Source: Shewanella decolorationis S12
GTDB taxonomy: Bacteria > Pseudomonadota > Gammaproteobacteria > Enterobacterales > Shewanellaceae
Assembly (NCBI RefSeq): GCF_000485795.1
Contig: NZ_AXZL01000050.1
Coordinates: 1 to 64,000 of the forward strand
Direction: 5' to 3'
DNA: 64,000 nt
Shown here: positions 1-10,693 of the stretch, piece by piece
Layout of the letters: every line of letters starts with the position of its first letter
How positions within the stretch are numbered: the first letter of the stretch is position 1
Notes under the pieces: model-generated
Databases searched by the model: none
Told to the model about the DNA's origin: nothing
The model's input: only the letters and a program-made list of their open reading frames with translations
Position numbers and translations under genes: made by a program

Positions 1-314
1 CACTCACTTCGCGTTACCGCTCAGCGGGTCAGGGCTGCGTATTCTACGCATTTCCCATTTGGCGTCAAGGCGTTTTTGCAAACTTCTTGAGGCTTTCGAA
101 TCAAGTGCACAATTTGCATTCGATTCGTACTGTAACCGCATTCGCTTTCGCTGTCTGCCGTGTCAGTGGATGCGCATTATAGGCAGCAGAACTTTTTGTG
201 CAACCCCTAATTTAAAGATAATTAGCTTTTTTACGCTGTTCGTTGGATATTTGACCTGACCTGTCAGTTTTTAGCCTTTATAATGCGAAAAACCATTCAA
301 TTAGGGACTTTTTT
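1..314. other. Intergenic region before yrdA
   Basis: This 314-bp stretch carries the minus-strand rrn-type promoter at 41-68. On the plus strand a TATAAT at 279-284 may be the -10 box of the next gene; the nearest TTGACC (251-256) is too far away (22 bp) to be a good -35. A 66-codon open frame at 59-259 has no recognisable product and overlaps the promoter, so I do not call it a gene. Confidence 0.5.
41..68 (-). promoter_or_regulatory. rRNA-type P1 promoter reading out of the window to the left
   Basis: On the minus strand TTGACG (68-63) and TAGAAT (46-41) are separated by 16 bp, the short spacer typical of rrn P1 promoters. A GC-rich discriminator (ACGCAGCCCTGACC) follows and an A-rich tract lies just upstream. 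This implies a stable-RNA operon, most likely rrn, beginning beyond the left edge and transcribed away from oriC. The RNA gene itself is not in the window, so its identity is inferred. Confidence 0.6.
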
Positions 315-863
315 ATGTCAGGGCCACTCAGAACTTACCAAGGGATTCATCCACAACTCGGCGATAATGTGTATGTAGACTCTGCTTCGGTACTCGTTGG
401 CGATATCGCTTTAGATACAGATGCCAGCATTTGGCCTATGGTGGCGGCGCGTGGTGACGTAAACTACATTCGTATTGGTAAGCGCTCCAATGTGCAGGAT
501 GGCAGTATATTGCACGTGACCCGTAAATCCGCCTCTCGTCCTGATGGTCATCCACTGATCATTGGTGATGATGTGACGATTGGGCATAAGGCGATGCTGC
601 ATGGCTGCAAGGTTGGCAATCGTGTATTAGTGGGAATGGGCGCAATTATCCTCGACGGTGCAATATTAGAAGATGATGTGATTTTAGGTGCGGGTTCGTT
701 AGTACCGCCAGGCAAGGTGCTGCAGAGCGGCTACTTATATGTCGGCAGCCCAGCAAAACAGGCGCGACCTTTAACTGAAGCGGAATTGAAGTTTTTACCT
801 GAATCTGCAGATAACTATGTGCGCTTGAAAAACGAATACTTGGCAGAACCTCAGCCAGAATAA
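315..863 (+). CDS. yrdA: Gamma-carbonic-anhydrase-like hexapeptide-repeat protein (YrdA family)
   Basis: This 182-residue protein is a left-handed beta-helix of hexapeptide repeats, the fold of gamma-class carbonic anhydrases. The three histidines that bind the metal in the family are present (about H67, H91 and H96, in ILHVT and TIGHKAMLHG). E. coli YrdA has the same size and also sits beside aroE and yrdB. Family members form trimers, and carbonic anhydrase activity in vivo is not firmly established for YrdA. The ATG follows an AGGGA ribosome-binding site. It converges with yrdB across a hairpin. Confidence 0.92.
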   Translation: MSGPLRTYQGIHPQLGDNVYVDSASVLVGDIALDTDASIWPMVAARGDVNYIRIGKRSNVQDGSILHVTRKSASRPDGHPLIIGDDVTIGHKAMLHGCKVGNRVLVGMGAIILDGAILEDDVILGAGSLVPPGKVLQSGYLYVGSPAKQARPLTEAELKFLPESADNYVRLKNEYLAEPQPE

Positions 864-878
864 TGTTTCTATTAAATC

Positions 879-907
879 GAGATGGCAGTATTTAAGCTGC
901 CATCTCG
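879..907. terminator. Hairpin between convergent yrdA and yrdB
   Basis: An 11-bp perfect stem (CGAGATGGCAG with CTGCCATCTCG) encloses an 8-nt loop between the two convergent genes. The T-tract is weak on both strands, so this is a probable bidirectional terminator. Confidence 0.6.
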
Positions 908-938
908 CTTGGGTTGTGCTTAGCCTATTGCGTTGTAC

Positions 939-1214
939 TTAGCCTAAGTGTACTGCGCCAAACTCATCAAACTCTTCTGCTTCAATTAAGGCTTCTGCCA
1001 TTTCTTCCGCATCGAATCGCACCGCATCAAATAGTGCTAACATGGCAGCCGCTTCATCGCTATTGGGCTGAGGCGAAAAATCATTTAACTGCGCCAGCTT
1101 CTGCGCGCTGATATAACACTTAATGTTCATTCCCTGCTGCTGGGCAATAAAGCAAATGTGTTTTTGGGTTTCATCCCAATGTTGCAGATCGGGGAATAAA
1201 ATACTCTGATTCAT
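939..1214 (-). CDS. yrdB: DUF1488 family protein YrdB
   Basis: This is a 91-residue acidic protein of the DUF1488/YrdB family. The N-terminal half (residues 1-45) looks like a small beta-rich domain and the C-terminal half is a glutamate/alanine-rich helix. No catalytic motif is visible and the function is unknown. It lies directly downstream of aroE, as in E. coli, so it is probably co-transcribed with it. Confidence 0.85.
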   Translation of the reverse strand: MNQSILFPDLQHWDETQKHICFIAQQQGMNIKCYISAQKLAQLNDFSPQPNSDEAAAMLALFDAVRFDAEEMAEALIEAEEFDEFGAVHLG

Positions 1215-1234
1215 CTTCTCTTCCTCTTGAGCCT

Positions 1235-2113
1235 CTATTGCGCGTCGACCTGCAGTTTGTCCCTGAGCAATTTAAGCACTCCTGAGGTATCTGGCTCGAC
1301 GCCACGCCAAAGTGCAAAACTCTTCGCCGCTTGACCGACAAGCATACCCAGTCCATCAATCACTTGCGCTGCACCCTGTTGCAAAGCCCATTGATTAAAT
1401 GCTGTTGGTTTGGCGCCATACATCATATCGTAGCAAGCCGTTTTGTTGCCTATGATGGACTGTGACAGTGGCGGTAACTCTCCCGCTAGACTCGCTGAGG
1501 TCGAGTTAATCACTAAATCGAACACCCCCGACAACTCTGACATCGATACAGCCTGGAGTTTATCGCTGTAGCGCCCTTCTTGTACTTGGCTGAAAATATC
1601 CACTAAGGCCTGTGCCTTACTTTGGGTTCGGTTGGTGATAACCAATTGCCCGACTTCAGCCTTGAGCAATGGCAAGATACAGCCGCGCGCCGCACCGCCT
1701 GCACCAACCAAGAGTACCCGCTTATGCTGCAAACTGCCGAGATGGCGAACAAGATCGGCCACCAGCCCCAGACCATCGGTGTTATCACCATAAAGAGTGC
1801 CATCGGCCAACAAGCTTAGGGTATTGACCGCACCCGCCAGCGTCGCTTCGGCACTTAAGCTATCGCAGAGGGCAAAGGCTTGCTCTTTAAAGGGTACAGT
1901 CACATTCGCGCCCTTTCCTCCCGCCTGAAAAAATGCTCGTAAACTCGCTTCAAAACCATCAATAGGCGCCAGAATCGCTTCATAACTCAAAGACTGTTGC
2001 GTAAGGGACGCAAACTGTCCATGGATAAAGGGCGATTTACTGTGACCTATCGGATTGCCAAACACGGCATATCGATCAAGCGCTGGCGTAGTTACTGAGG
2101 GCATATCTGTCAT
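1235..2113 (-). CDS. aroE: Shikimate dehydrogenase (NADP+)
   Basis: AroE reduces 3-dehydroshikimate to shikimate with NADPH in the cytosol, the fourth step of the chorismate pathway. Visible motifs are the substrate site NPIGHSKSP near the N-terminus, the catalytic lysine in [10 protein letters not shown] and the nucleotide loop GAGGAARG. The open frame extends to a GTG at 2173, but the extra 20 residues are not family-like. I chose the ATG at 2113 (MTDMPSV..., 292 aa); the ATG at 2104 is also possible. It is followed by yrdB, 20 bp downstream. Confidence 0.93.
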   Translation of the reverse strand: MTDMPSVTTPALDRYAVFGNPIGHSKSPFIHGQFASLTQQSLSYEAILAPIDGFEASLRAFFQAGGKGANVTVPFKEQAFALCDSLSAEATLAGAVNTLSLLADGTLYGDNTDGLGLVADLVRHLGSLQHKRVLLVGAGGAARGCILPLLKAEVGQLVITNRTQSKAQALVDIFSQVQEGRYSDKLQAVSMSELSGVFDLVINSTSASLAGELPPLSQSIIGNKTACYDMMYGAKPTAFNQWALQQGAAQVIDGLGMLVGQAAKSFALWRGVEPDTSGVLKLLRDKLQVDAQ

Positions 2114-2284
2114 CTGTGGGATTCTATTGGCTGTGATTGGCTTGCAGTCTAGCGTGCTTTTCGGCGGTAGCACAGCTTAATGGCGAGCCTAAGTTGTTGT
2201 ACCTGACTTTGGCCTCCTGTTTCGCAGTGGCATTCAGGCTATAATGCGCGCATCAATATTGTAGATTGCAGTGCAGTTAGACCT

Positions 2285-2722
2285 ATGAACTGGCTTAAAA
2301 AGATTTTTAGTAAACACACAAGCGTGCCGGATGACAGGGATCCGAATCAGTCTAATGCCTATGATTTAATTGGTGGCGACAAAGTGATCCGCGCGATTGC
2401 CAATAGTTTCTATCAGAAAATGGCAAGCTCAGAAGAAACACAAGCTTTATTCGCGATTCACCGAGCGCCGATTGCGGAGTCGGAACAAAAGCTCTATGAA
2501 TTTTTAAGCGGCTGGCTCGGCGGTCCGCAGTTATATCAGCAAAAGTATGGTCATCCCGCATTACGCGCTCGGCATATGCCCTTCGCGGTAGATGAGACTA
2601 TGCGAGATCAATGGCTATTTTGCATGAAGTTTGCCATTGAAAAACATATAAAAAAGCCAGAGCATCGCGCCGCTATCTATGAGGCGATTTCCACTCTGGC
2701 CGATCATATGCGTAATCAGTAA
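2285..2722 (+). CDS. Truncated haemoglobin, group II type
   Basis: This 145-residue haem protein has the group II (trHbO) pattern: a B10-like tyrosine in NSFYQKM, the GGP..Y..KYG segment, the proximal histidine about H97 in LRARHMPF and a G8-type tryptophan about W110 in RDQWLF. Such globins bind O2 or NO and may act in oxygen or NO handling, but no partner is visible here. The first 20 residues precede the globin core. It lies alone between divergent aroE and convergent hemF, which makes haem supply a plausible theme of the neighbourhood. Confidence 0.9.
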   Translation: MNWLKKIFSKHTSVPDDRDPNQSNAYDLIGGDKVIRAIANSFYQKMASSEETQALFAIHRAPIAESEQKLYEFLSGWLGGPQLYQQKYGHPALRARHMPFAVDETMRDQWLFCMKFAIEKHIKKPEHRAAIYEAISTLADHMRNQ

Positions 2723-2752
2723 AGTACGATTACGCAATTCATATTAGCGTGC

Positions 2753-3667
<915 letters not shown>

Positions 3668-3690
3668 TTATCCTTTGCGTTATAAATCAG

Positions 3691-4257
3691 TTATTGTCCG
3701 TTACGTAATATCTTACCGCTGCGGGCATCAATAATGGTGGAGGGTTGACGCTGCTCGCCTAATCGCCCTAACACTAAGGCATCAATCTTACCCTCAAAGG
3801 CATTAAGAATTTCATCAGCGCAGAGTGCGGGATCTTCGCCTGCTAAATTGGCGCTAGTCGAGACCAGTGGTTTACCTAAGGCTTGGCATAAGGCGCGCAC
3901 CCCTTCATGGGCGGAGACGCGCACGGCGATAGAATCAAACTCACCACATAGATAGCGCGAAACATGCGGCTTAATCGGCATTACAAAGGTAAAGGGACCA
4001 GGCCATTTAGAAAAGGCAAACTCGAGTTGCTCGGCGCTCAACTGTGACTCATCGACATAATCCACTAACTGGGAAAACTCGCTTGCCACTAAGATAAGCC
4101 CCTTCTGCCAAGGACGTTGCTTTACCGCGAGTAATTTTTGGATGGCGGTGTCGTTGTCGGGATCGCAGCCCAAACCGTAAACGGCTTCAGTGGGATAGGC
4201 GATAACACCACCGTTTAGCACTATGTCTTTAATTTCAGATGGGTGCAGCTGTAACAT
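3691..4257 (-). CDS. tsaC: L-threonylcarbamoyladenylate synthase
   Basis: TsaC (RimN/YrdC) makes threonylcarbamoyl-AMP from threonine, bicarbonate and ATP for the t6A37 modification of ANN-decoding tRNAs. The 188-residue length matches the short bacterial form without the Sua5 extension. The RNA/nucleotide site is seen in [16 protein letters not shown] and in STSANLAG. It lies between yrdD and hemF, in the conserved dprA-smg-yrdD-tsaC neighbourhood. Confidence 0.95.
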   Translation of the reverse strand: MLQLHPSEIKDIVLNGGVIAYPTEAVYGLGCDPDNDTAIQKLLAVKQRPWQKGLILVASEFSQLVDYVDESQLSAEQLEFAFSKWPGPFTFVMPIKPHVSRYLCGEFDSIAVRVSAHEGVRALCQALGKPLVSTSANLAGEDPALCADEILNAFEGKIDALVLGRLGEQRQPSTIIDARSGKILRNGQ

Positions 4258-4395
4258 CTTAATATCACCTTATAAATTGAATCGATTTCTACAAACACGT
4301 TTTGGCATTTTTAGCCCTTGGCCACCCCATCCGTGGTCGATGGGGGATTATACCCAAGGATGTTTATACGACCAAATCTTTAGAGCTAGATCACA

Positions 4396-4959
4396 CTAAA
4401 GCGCGCGTTTGTATTTACAGCTTTTTTGCGGACATTCTAAACGCATCCCCGCGGCCCCTTTGCGCTCGACTAAAATACCAAAGCCACAACTCGGGCAAGT
4501 TTCGGCAACGGGAGGATAATTCACGATGAATTTGCATTTGGGATATGCACTGCAAGCATAAAAACTCTTACCAAAACGGCTGGTACGATGCTCAAGCTTG
4601 CCAGTTTTGCATTCGGGACATGCCACCTCAGGTTTATCGTTCTCCTGATCAGGCCTTTCTATGTGGGTACAACTGGGATATTGGGTGCAACCGATAAAGA
4701 TACCAAAACGCCCCGATTTGACCGCCAACTCATGGCCACACTCAGGACACTTGGAACCTTCAATCACTTGGGTTTCAATCGATTCATGCTGCACTAAAGG
4801 ACGGGTATATTGGCAAGTGGGATAGTTGTTACAACCAATAAAACTCCCATGTTTGCTATGTTTTACCGACAACTCGCTGCCACACTCTGGGCATAGCTCG
4901 TATTCTTTTTCCAGTGCGTGCTCATGGGCACTAAATAGTTGTTCATCGATCTTAGACAT
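4396..4959 (-). CDS. yrdD: Topoisomerase I-like zinc-ribbon protein YrdD
   Basis: This protein of about 187 residues is made of four consecutive Cys4 zinc ribbons (CPECGSE...CNNYPTC, CPECGHE...CTQYPSC, CPECKTG...CSAYPKC, CPSCGFG...CPQKSC). They resemble the C-terminal DNA-binding zinc domains of DNA topoisomerase I, but no catalytic toprim or active-site tyrosine domain is present. The exact function is unknown. The frame opens at a GTG at 4971, but I chose the ATG at 4959 because a GGTGG sequence lies about 8 nt before it; the ATG at 4965 is the alternative. Confidence 0.9.
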   Translation of the reverse strand: MSKIDEQLFSAHEHALEKEYELCPECGSELSVKHSKHGSFIGCNNYPTCQYTRPLVQHESIETQVIEGSKCPECGHELAVKSGRFGIFIGCTQYPSCTHIERPDQENDKPEVACPECKTGKLEHRTSRFGKSFYACSAYPKCKFIVNYPPVAETCPSCGFGILVERKGAAGMRLECPQKSCKYKRAL

Positions 4960-5032
4960 AATCATTACCACCAGTCATTGCGTCTAATCCGCAGATAACT
5001 CATCACACAGGTATTAACAAGCTTATGGCATC

Positions 5033-5057
5033 AAAAAAGGAGGGCTAGCCTCCTTTC
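5033..5057 (-). terminator. Terminator after dprA-smg
   Basis: On the minus strand AAAGGAGG and CCTCCTTT form an 8-bp stem with a 5-nt loop, followed by a run of T residues. It lies 25 bp past the smg stop codon and separates dprA-smg from yrdD. Confidence 0.75.
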
Positions 5058-5081
5058 TCATTATTCATCACATCGCAACGC

Positions 5082-5558
5082 TTAAGAATGTAGCCGACCT
5101 TCTTCAGGCTGCTCAAAAATTAAATCTTCCATTTGCTCATAGGCGGACTCATGGCCGGGCGCATTAAAGAGCACCATCAGAATCACCCACTTAAGATCTT
5201 CGAGGATCAAGGCAGGCTCATCGAGTTCCATGACTCTGTCGATCACCATCTCACGGGTTTCGACATTCAGCACTTTCACTTGCTCTAAAAATAGCAAGAA
5301 TCCACGGCATTCCACGTCCAGCTTTTCCATTTCTTCTTTGGTATAAATCCGAAATGAATGCTGATCATGATTACACAGGTAAGGCTTATCCCCTTCCTGC
5401 AACTCAGCCAGACGCTCCAACCAAGTTAAGGCTTTCAAAATCTCTGACTGGTGAAAACCAGCACGAGTGAGTTCCTTGGTTAACTCGTCTTCATCCACTA
5501 ATAGTTCAACTTCACTGTGAACATAGTTTTCAAATAGATACATGAGGATATCAAACAT
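5082..5558 (-). CDS. smg: Smg family protein (DUF494)
   Basis: Smg is a 158-residue acidic protein of unknown biochemical role, conserved beside dprA/smf in gammaproteobacteria. Family blocks are seen in [38 protein letters not shown] and [12 protein letters not shown]. The frame opens further upstream (5609), but the ATG at 5558 matches the family start and has AGAGGAG 7 nt before it. It begins 2 nt after the dprA stop, so the two are translationally close. Confidence 0.93.
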   Translation of the reverse strand: MFDILMYLFENYVHSEVELLVDEDELTKELTRAGFHQSEILKALTWLERLAELQEGDKPYLCNHDQHSFRIYTKEEMEKLDVECRGFLLFLEQVKVLNVETREMVIDRVMELDEPALILEDLKWVILMVLFNAPGHESAYEQMEDLIFEQPEEGRLHS

Positions 5559-5560
5559 GG

Positions 5561-6649
5561 CTAGCTCCTCTTTACTCTGACGTAACCACCGGGTACTGCA
5601 ACAACCCAACCTTGCAACTCAAGTTCAAGCATTTGTTCTAACACCAGATCTATCGTTTTCCCACTATGTTCGACTACAGCATCAATTGTTGTAGTTTCAT
5701 AACCTACACTAGCTAACAGCGATGAAAATGGCAAATCACAAATCTCACCTTGTTGTATATGGTGGCGAGTGTTGACTTCTTCAAGGTGAAAAGCCGTCAA
5801 ACTTACCAGCTCTTCCACTATATCGGCCGCACTCTCCACAAGTTTTGCCCCATCCCGTAATAAATCATGGCAGCCTTGATGAAAGCCGCCGAGAATCGAG
5901 CCCGGAACCGCAAAGACCTCACGCCCCTGCTCCATCGCTAACCTTGCGGTGATGAGTGAACCACTCTTACGGCAAGCCTCAACTACCAGCGTACCTAAAG
6001 AAAGACCGCTAATAATGCGGTTTCGTTTCGGGAAATTGCCTGCAAAAGGCCCTATATCCGGCCAAAACTCGCTTATTATACAGCCTTGGTGCTGAATATC
6101 CTCATAAAGCTGCTTATGTCGACGCGGATAAATAATATCAATCCCCGTTCCGAGCACGGCAAGCGTTCTTCCACCATGGTCAACACAGGCTTTATGGGCG
6201 GCGCCATCAATCCCCATCGCCATGCCGCTACAAATACTAAATCCTAGCGCGCACATCTCTCGAGCTAACTGATAAGCAACCTGTAATCCACCGGGAGACG
6301 CATTACGACTCCCTACTATCGCGAGCGAGGGGAGCAACAGCGCCTCAACGCAGCCTTTGATAAACAAGACGCTTGGAGGATCGGGTAACTGTTTAAGTAA
6401 TGGAGGATAAAGGGGATCGGTAAAACAAACGAGGTGATGCTGTTCGGACTGTTGCTGCCACTCAAGGGCGGCATCAACCCTTTGATAATCAATAACTAGG
6501 CTATGGAGTAGATTATCAGACAAAGGGAGCGAGTGTCTTTCATGCTCCAATCTTTGCCTGAGGTCGTCCACATCCATGTGCGTTAATAATTGTTGTGTCC
6601 GGGCGGGTCCTAGCCCAGATACCGCACTTACAATTAACCAGTCGACCAA
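5561..6649 (-). CDS. dprA: DNA processing protein DprA (Smf)
   Basis: DprA binds incoming single-stranded DNA and loads RecA during natural transformation; in many non-competent species it is simply conserved. The 362 residues contain an N-terminal helix-hairpin-helix/SAM-like part (residues 1-70), a Rossmann-like core with SRNASPGG and [14 protein letters not shown] around residues 110-170 and a C-terminal winged-helix-like DML1 region. The start is TTG at 6649 with no clear Shine-Dalgarno, just after the upstream LysM gene, so it may be translationally coupled. Confidence 0.93.
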   Translation of the reverse strand: MVDWLIVSAVSGLGPARTQQLLTHMDVDDLRQRLEHERHSLPLSDNLLHSLVIDYQRVDAALEWQQQSEQHHLVCFTDPLYPPLLKQLPDPPSVLFIKGCVEALLLPSLAIVGSRNASPGGLQVAYQLAREMCALGFSICSGMAMGIDGAAHKACVDHGGRTLAVLGTGIDIIYPRRHKQLYEDIQHQGCIISEFWPDIGPFAGNFPKRNRIISGLSLGTLVVEACRKSGSLITARLAMEQGREVFAVPGSILGGFHQGCHDLLRDGAKLVESAADIVEELVSLTAFHLEEVNTRHHIQQGEICDLPFSSLLASVGYETTTIDAVVEHSGKTIDLVLEQMLELELQGWVVAVPGGYVRVKRS

Positions 6650-6660
6650 ATATTCAGTAA

Positions 6661-7785
6661 TTATTGACCTCTAAAGGCTAAGGAGTCTGGCGCCATTAAT
6701 TTATCGTCGACACGAACAGAACGTTCAGTCGAGACAATCAAACCTAAGCTCGCTTTATCAAACACTTTGAATACTAACAATTTACCATTATAAACATCGG
6801 GCATTTTGAGCGAGCGATCTGATGAAATCGACGCCACCACATTGTCATAGGCTGTACGTTCGATTGCAGGAACTGGTTGGCCATCGTTATTGATCACAAT
6901 TTCTTCGCCATCGCGGTAAATAGAGAACACTTCACCAGGCTTAACACCATCCTGCGTGCCTTTATCAAGATAGACGACATTGAGTTTACCAGCTTCACGC
7001 ATTTTTGACTCAATCGCCAGTACGGTCGCAGGTGTCTTAAGCTCTGCAGGTTTTGGCGTAAAATAAGCCGACATTAAGGCTTCATCTTCCATAGGCAACG
7101 CTCTAAAGCCCGCTTTAGTTTCACGGTAATTGCTGAGGATTTTTACCTTAGACACTTTACCAGATTCTATAACTTGGCCTGTCGATGCCAGAATCGCTTC
7201 TTGTCCTAAGGCCTCACCCGTTTCTTTATTAAAGAATTCACGGCCGCGCTCATACATACCCAGCTTTTGGTTTAAGGGCAGTTCGCTATCGATATAAATC
7301 ACATCGCCAACTACATGGTGACGCGAAGGACTCTCACCTGCGAGCACCATAGGTTGTTGTGCAAACCAGTCGGTATCTACCACACGGTTTTGCACCAGAT
7401 AATTTTGGATTAACGCTAAGTCAACCGCAGGAACCGCATTGCTCTTGGCTATCACGCGTCCTTCTGGAGTTTTGCGAATATGGGGTTTACCCTCGTTAGC
7501 ACCATTACGCACTAATCTGGGTTGGCCATCGATAAAAACTAAAGTGAGCTGATCGCCGGGGTAAATTAAATGAGGGTTAGCAATCTGGGGGTTAACATCC
7601 CATAAACGTGGCCACTTCCAAGGATCATTTAAAAAGGTAGCCGAGATATCCCACAGGGTATCGCCCTTCTTTACCACATATGACTCGGGATGCCCTGCTT
7701 TCAGCGTGAGAGTATCAGCGGAAACCAACGTGCAATTAAATGTCATTAACGCAAGTAAAATTAGCCGTTTCATGGTGCGGTCCAT
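6661..7785 (-). CDS. Exported LysM-domain protein
   Basis: This 374-residue protein begins with a signal peptide (hydrophobic LILLALMTF followed by a likely cut after VSA). A LysM peptidoglycan-binding domain follows at about residues 34-84 (YVVKKGDTLWDIS, NPHLIYPGDQL). The remainder is a family-specific beta-rich region without a recognised catalytic site. It should act at the cell wall in the periplasm. Two starts are possible, ATG at 7785 (with AAGAG upstream) or ATG at 7773. It is divergent from def and probably first in an operon with dprA-smg. Confidence 0.88.
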   Translation of the reverse strand: MDRTMKRLILLALMTFNCTLVSADTLTLKAGHPESYVVKKGDTLWDISATFLNDPWKWPRLWDVNPQIANPHLIYPGDQLTLVFIDGQPRLVRNGANEGKPHIRKTPEGRVIAKSNAVPAVDLALIQNYLVQNRVVDTDWFAQQPMVLAGESPSRHHVVGDVIYIDSELPLNQKLGMYERGREFFNKETGEALGQEAILASTGQVIESGKVSKVKILSNYRETKAGFRALPMEDEALMSAYFTPKPAELKTPATVLAIESKMREAGKLNVVYLDKGTQDGVKPGEVFSIYRDGEEIVINNDGQPVPAIERTAYDNVVASISSDRSLKMPDVYNGKLLVFKVFDKASLGLIVSTERSVRVDDKLMAPDSLAFRGQ

Positions 7786-7910
7786 GTTGTTTAGCTCTTA
7801 AATCGAGCTTTTACTGTTATTGATTGGCACTAAAGATTAAAATTAGCCCATTAGCCTCAGTCAGTATAACCAACTGATAGAGATTTGACAGACTTGTTAA
7901 GAGTTTAAGT

Positions 7911-8417
7911 ATGGCACTATTAAAAGTTTTACGCTTTCCCGATGAAAGATTGCGAACTCAAGCGACCCCGGTCACAGAGTTTACTGCTGAGTTGCAAACA
8001 CAAATCGATGATATGTTCGAGACCATGTACCAAGAAAAAGGCATTGGTCTGGCAGCAACCCAAGTCGACTATCATAAACAACTGATCGTGATGGATTTAC
8101 AAGACGAGGTCGATCGTCCTAAAGTCTTTATCAATCCCGAAATTATTGCCAGTAGCGGTGATTTCTGTAACGAAGAAGGTTGTCTGTCAGTCCCAGGTAT
8201 CTATGCCAAGGTCGACCGCGCCGAGTTTGTTACCGTCAAGGCACTGGATAGACACGGTAATGAATTCACCGTTGAAGCCGATGAGCTTTTTGCTATTTGT
8301 ATTCAGCATGAAATGGATCACCTCAAAGGTAAGTTATTTGTCGATTACCTGTCGCCATTGAAGCGCCAACGGATCAAACAGAAACTTGAAAAAGCGGCCA
8401 GACAGGACGCCAGATAA
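7911..8417 (+). CDS. def: Peptide deformylase
   Basis: Def removes the N-formyl group from nascent proteins. The 168-residue protein has all three signature motifs: [17 protein letters not shown] (metal-binding Cys) and QHEMDHLKG (two metal-binding His and the catalytic Glu). It is followed after 15 bp by fmt, which installs the formyl group on initiator tRNA, in the usual def-fmt-rsmB-trkA order. Confidence 0.98.
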   Translation: MALLKVLRFPDERLRTQATPVTEFTAELQTQIDDMFETMYQEKGIGLAATQVDYHKQLIVMDLQDEVDRPKVFINPEIIASSGDFCNEEGCLSVPGIYAKVDRAEFVTVKALDRHGNEFTVEADELFAICIQHEMDHLKGKLFVDYLSPLKRQRIKQKLEKAARQDAR

Positions 8418-8432
8418 GCATTAGGACCAGAT

Positions 8433-9389
8433 TTGAAACCACTCAATATCATCTTCGCCGGAACACCGGATTTTGCCGCTCGCCATTTACAGGCGCTGAT
8501 CAACTCACATCACAATGTGATTGCCGTCTACACTCAGCCGGACAGACCCGCAGGGCGCGGTAAAAAACTCACCGCCAGCCCAGTGAAAGAACTCGCAGTC
8601 AGCCACGACATTCCGGTTTATCAGCCAGGTTCACTGCGTAAAGAACCCGCGCAGCAAGAACTTGCCGCCCTCAATGCCGATATTATGGTGGTGGTCGCCT
8701 ACGGCTTAATCCTGCCTAAAGTAGTGCTCGACACGCCGCGTTTAGGCTGTATCAATGTTCATGGTTCTATTTTGCCACGCTGGCGCGGTGCGGCGCCGAT
8801 TCAACGCGCATTGTGGGCAGGCGATAAAGAAACCGGTGTGACTATCATGCAAATGGATGTCGGCCTAGATACGGGCGACATGCTACTGAAAACCTACTTG
8901 CCGATTGAAGATGATGATACTTCCGCCACCCTTTACGAGAAGTTAGCTCTGCAAGGGCCAGACGCACTGCTGCAAGCACTCGAAGGTTTAGCCAACGGCA
9001 CTCTAGCGGCTGAAAAACAAGATGAAGCCTTAGCTAACTACGCCGAAAAGCTCAGTAAAGAAGAAGCGAGACTCGATTGGAGCAAATCCGCAACTCAATT
9101 GTGGCAAGAAGTCCGCGCCTTCAATCCTTGGCCAGTGAGCTATTTTGAGCACCAAGGCAATACCATCAAGGTGTGGCAGACCCAAGTCAGCACCACCAGC
9201 AGCAATGCCGCACCCGGCACTATTATTAGCGCAAGTAAAAAAGGCATTGAAGTCGCCACTGGCGATGGTGTGTTAACTCTGCTCAGCATGCAATTACCCG
9301 GTAAAAAACCACTCAGCGTGGCCGACATACTCAATGCCCGCGCCGATTGGTTTACCCCAAATACTCGTCTTAATAACGAGGCGCAATAA
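8433..9389 (+). CDS. fmt: Methionyl-tRNA formyltransferase
   Basis: Fmt transfers a formyl group from 10-formyltetrahydrofolate to Met-tRNAfMet. The 318 residues comprise the catalytic formyltransferase domain ([18 protein letters not shown] and [10 protein letters not shown] carry the catalytic Asn, His and Asp) and the C-terminal tRNA-binding domain from about residue 205. The start is TTG at 8433, preceded by AGGA. Its stop overlaps the rsmB start by one base (TAATG). Confidence 0.97.
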   Translation: MKPLNIIFAGTPDFAARHLQALINSHHNVIAVYTQPDRPAGRGKKLTASPVKELAVSHDIPVYQPGSLRKEPAQQELAALNADIMVVVAYGLILPKVVLDTPRLGCINVHGSILPRWRGAAPIQRALWAGDKETGVTIMQMDVGLDTGDMLLKTYLPIEDDDTSATLYEKLALQGPDALLQALEGLANGTLAAEKQDEALANYAEKLSKEEARLDWSKSATQLWQEVRAFNPWPVSYFEHQGNTIKVWQTQVSTTSSNAAPGTIISASKKGIEVATGDGVLTLLSMQLPGKKPLSVADILNARADWFTPNTRLNNEAQ

Positions 9390-10678
9390 TGATGAACTTG
9401 CGTGCACTGGCGGCCAAAGCCATCTTCGAAGTCTTAGAGAAAGGCGTGTCACTTTCAGTTGCACTGCCAGAACAGCAAAAGCATCTTGCCAGTGGTAAAG
9501 ATAAAGCCCTGCTCGCAGAGCTATGCTACGGCGTGATGCGTACCTTGCCGCAGATCGAAAAACGCGTGGCGGAGTGTTTGGCTAAGCCGCTTAAAGGTAA
9601 ACAAAGGATCATCCACCAGCTATTAATTGTTGGCTGTTATCAACTTTACTTTACTCGCATTCCAAGCCATGCCGCCATCTCCGAAACCGCCGAGGCCTGC
9701 CGTCAGTTAAAATTTGAGGGCATGGTTAAGGTCGTCAATGCCGTGCTGCGTAATATTCAGCGCCAATTAACACCGCTGAGCACAGAGTCAGAGACCTTAA
9801 GCTACAACACGCCGGGCTGGTTAATTAAGCGCTTAAAAGCCGCTTATCCCGATAATTGGCAAGAGATAATCCAGCAAAGCCATGAGCGTCCACCTATGTG
9901 GTTACGCAACAATCGCCTCTCCCAGAGCCGCGATGCATATCTTGCCGCCCTGAGTGAGCAAGAGATAGAAGCCAGTGTGGGCCTCAGTGACGATGCCATA
10001 CTGCTGGCCCATCCTAAGGATGTGGCGACATTGCCGCGCTTCCATGAAGGTGCGGCCTCGGTGCAAGATGGTGCCGCCCAATGGGCCGCGACCTTGCTGG
10101 CTCCGCAAGCCAACGAACTGATCCTAGATGCCTGTGCGGCACCGGGCGGCAAAAGTTGCCATTTACTCGAACTTGAACCCAGCATCCAACTGGTCGCCGT
10201 CGATTTCGATGCTAAACGTCTCGAGCGCGTGCAACAGAACCTTGACCGTTTGTCATTAAAAGCGGAAGTTATTCATGGCGATGCGGCCAACATCGACTCA
10301 TGGTGGCAGGGTGAACAGTTTGATCGTATCTTACTCGACGCACCTTGCTCGGCGACGGGCGTTATCCGCCGTCATCCCGATATCAAGTGGTTACGTAAAA
10401 ACCATGACATCGAAGAACTGGCTGAGCTGCAAAGACAAATTCTCGATCACTGCTGGAAGTGGCTCAAGCCCGGTGGCACACTCCTGTATGCAACTTGCTC
10501 TATTTTGCCGCAGGAAAATCGAGACCAAATTAGTGCATTTTTAGCCAGAACCGCAGATGCTAAGCTAGACACTCTTGCCCAGCAGGCTTCAAGCCAAGAT
10601 ATTGGTTGGCAAATCACGCCGGGACAACACAACATGGACGGGTTTTATTACGCCCGTTTATTGAAAGCGACCCATTAG
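9389..10678 (+). CDS. rsmB: 16S rRNA m5C967 methyltransferase (Sun/RsmB)
   Basis: RsmB methylates C967 of 16S rRNA with S-adenosylmethionine. The 429 residues contain an N-terminal NusB-like RNA-binding domain (about 1-140) and a C-terminal Rossmann methyltransferase with the SAM loop DACAAPGGK and two cysteines of the m5C mechanism (DAPCSATG and YATCSI). A second ATG three bases downstream is an equally possible start. It is translationally coupled to fmt and 15 bp upstream of trkA. Confidence 0.97.
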   Translation: MMNLRALAAKAIFEVLEKGVSLSVALPEQQKHLASGKDKALLAELCYGVMRTLPQIEKRVAECLAKPLKGKQRIIHQLLIVGCYQLYFTRIPSHAAISETAEACRQLKFEGMVKVVNAVLRNIQRQLTPLSTESETLSYNTPGWLIKRLKAAYPDNWQEIIQQSHERPPMWLRNNRLSQSRDAYLAALSEQEIEASVGLSDDAILLAHPKDVATLPRFHEGAASVQDGAAQWAATLLAPQANELILDACAAPGGKSCHLLELEPSIQLVAVDFDAKRLERVQQNLDRLSLKAEVIHGDAANIDSWWQGEQFDRILLDAPCSATGVIRRHPDIKWLRKNHDIEELAELQRQILDHCWKWLKPGGTLLYATCSILPQENRDQISAFLARTADAKLDTLAQQASSQDIGWQITPGQHNMDGFYYARLLKATH

Positions 10679-10693
10679 GAAGTAAGCAAGGCC

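Noticed and set aside
914..1111. 65-codon plus-strand frame opposite yrdB
   Set aside because: It is the antisense shadow of yrdB, which is a recognised DUF1488 family member.
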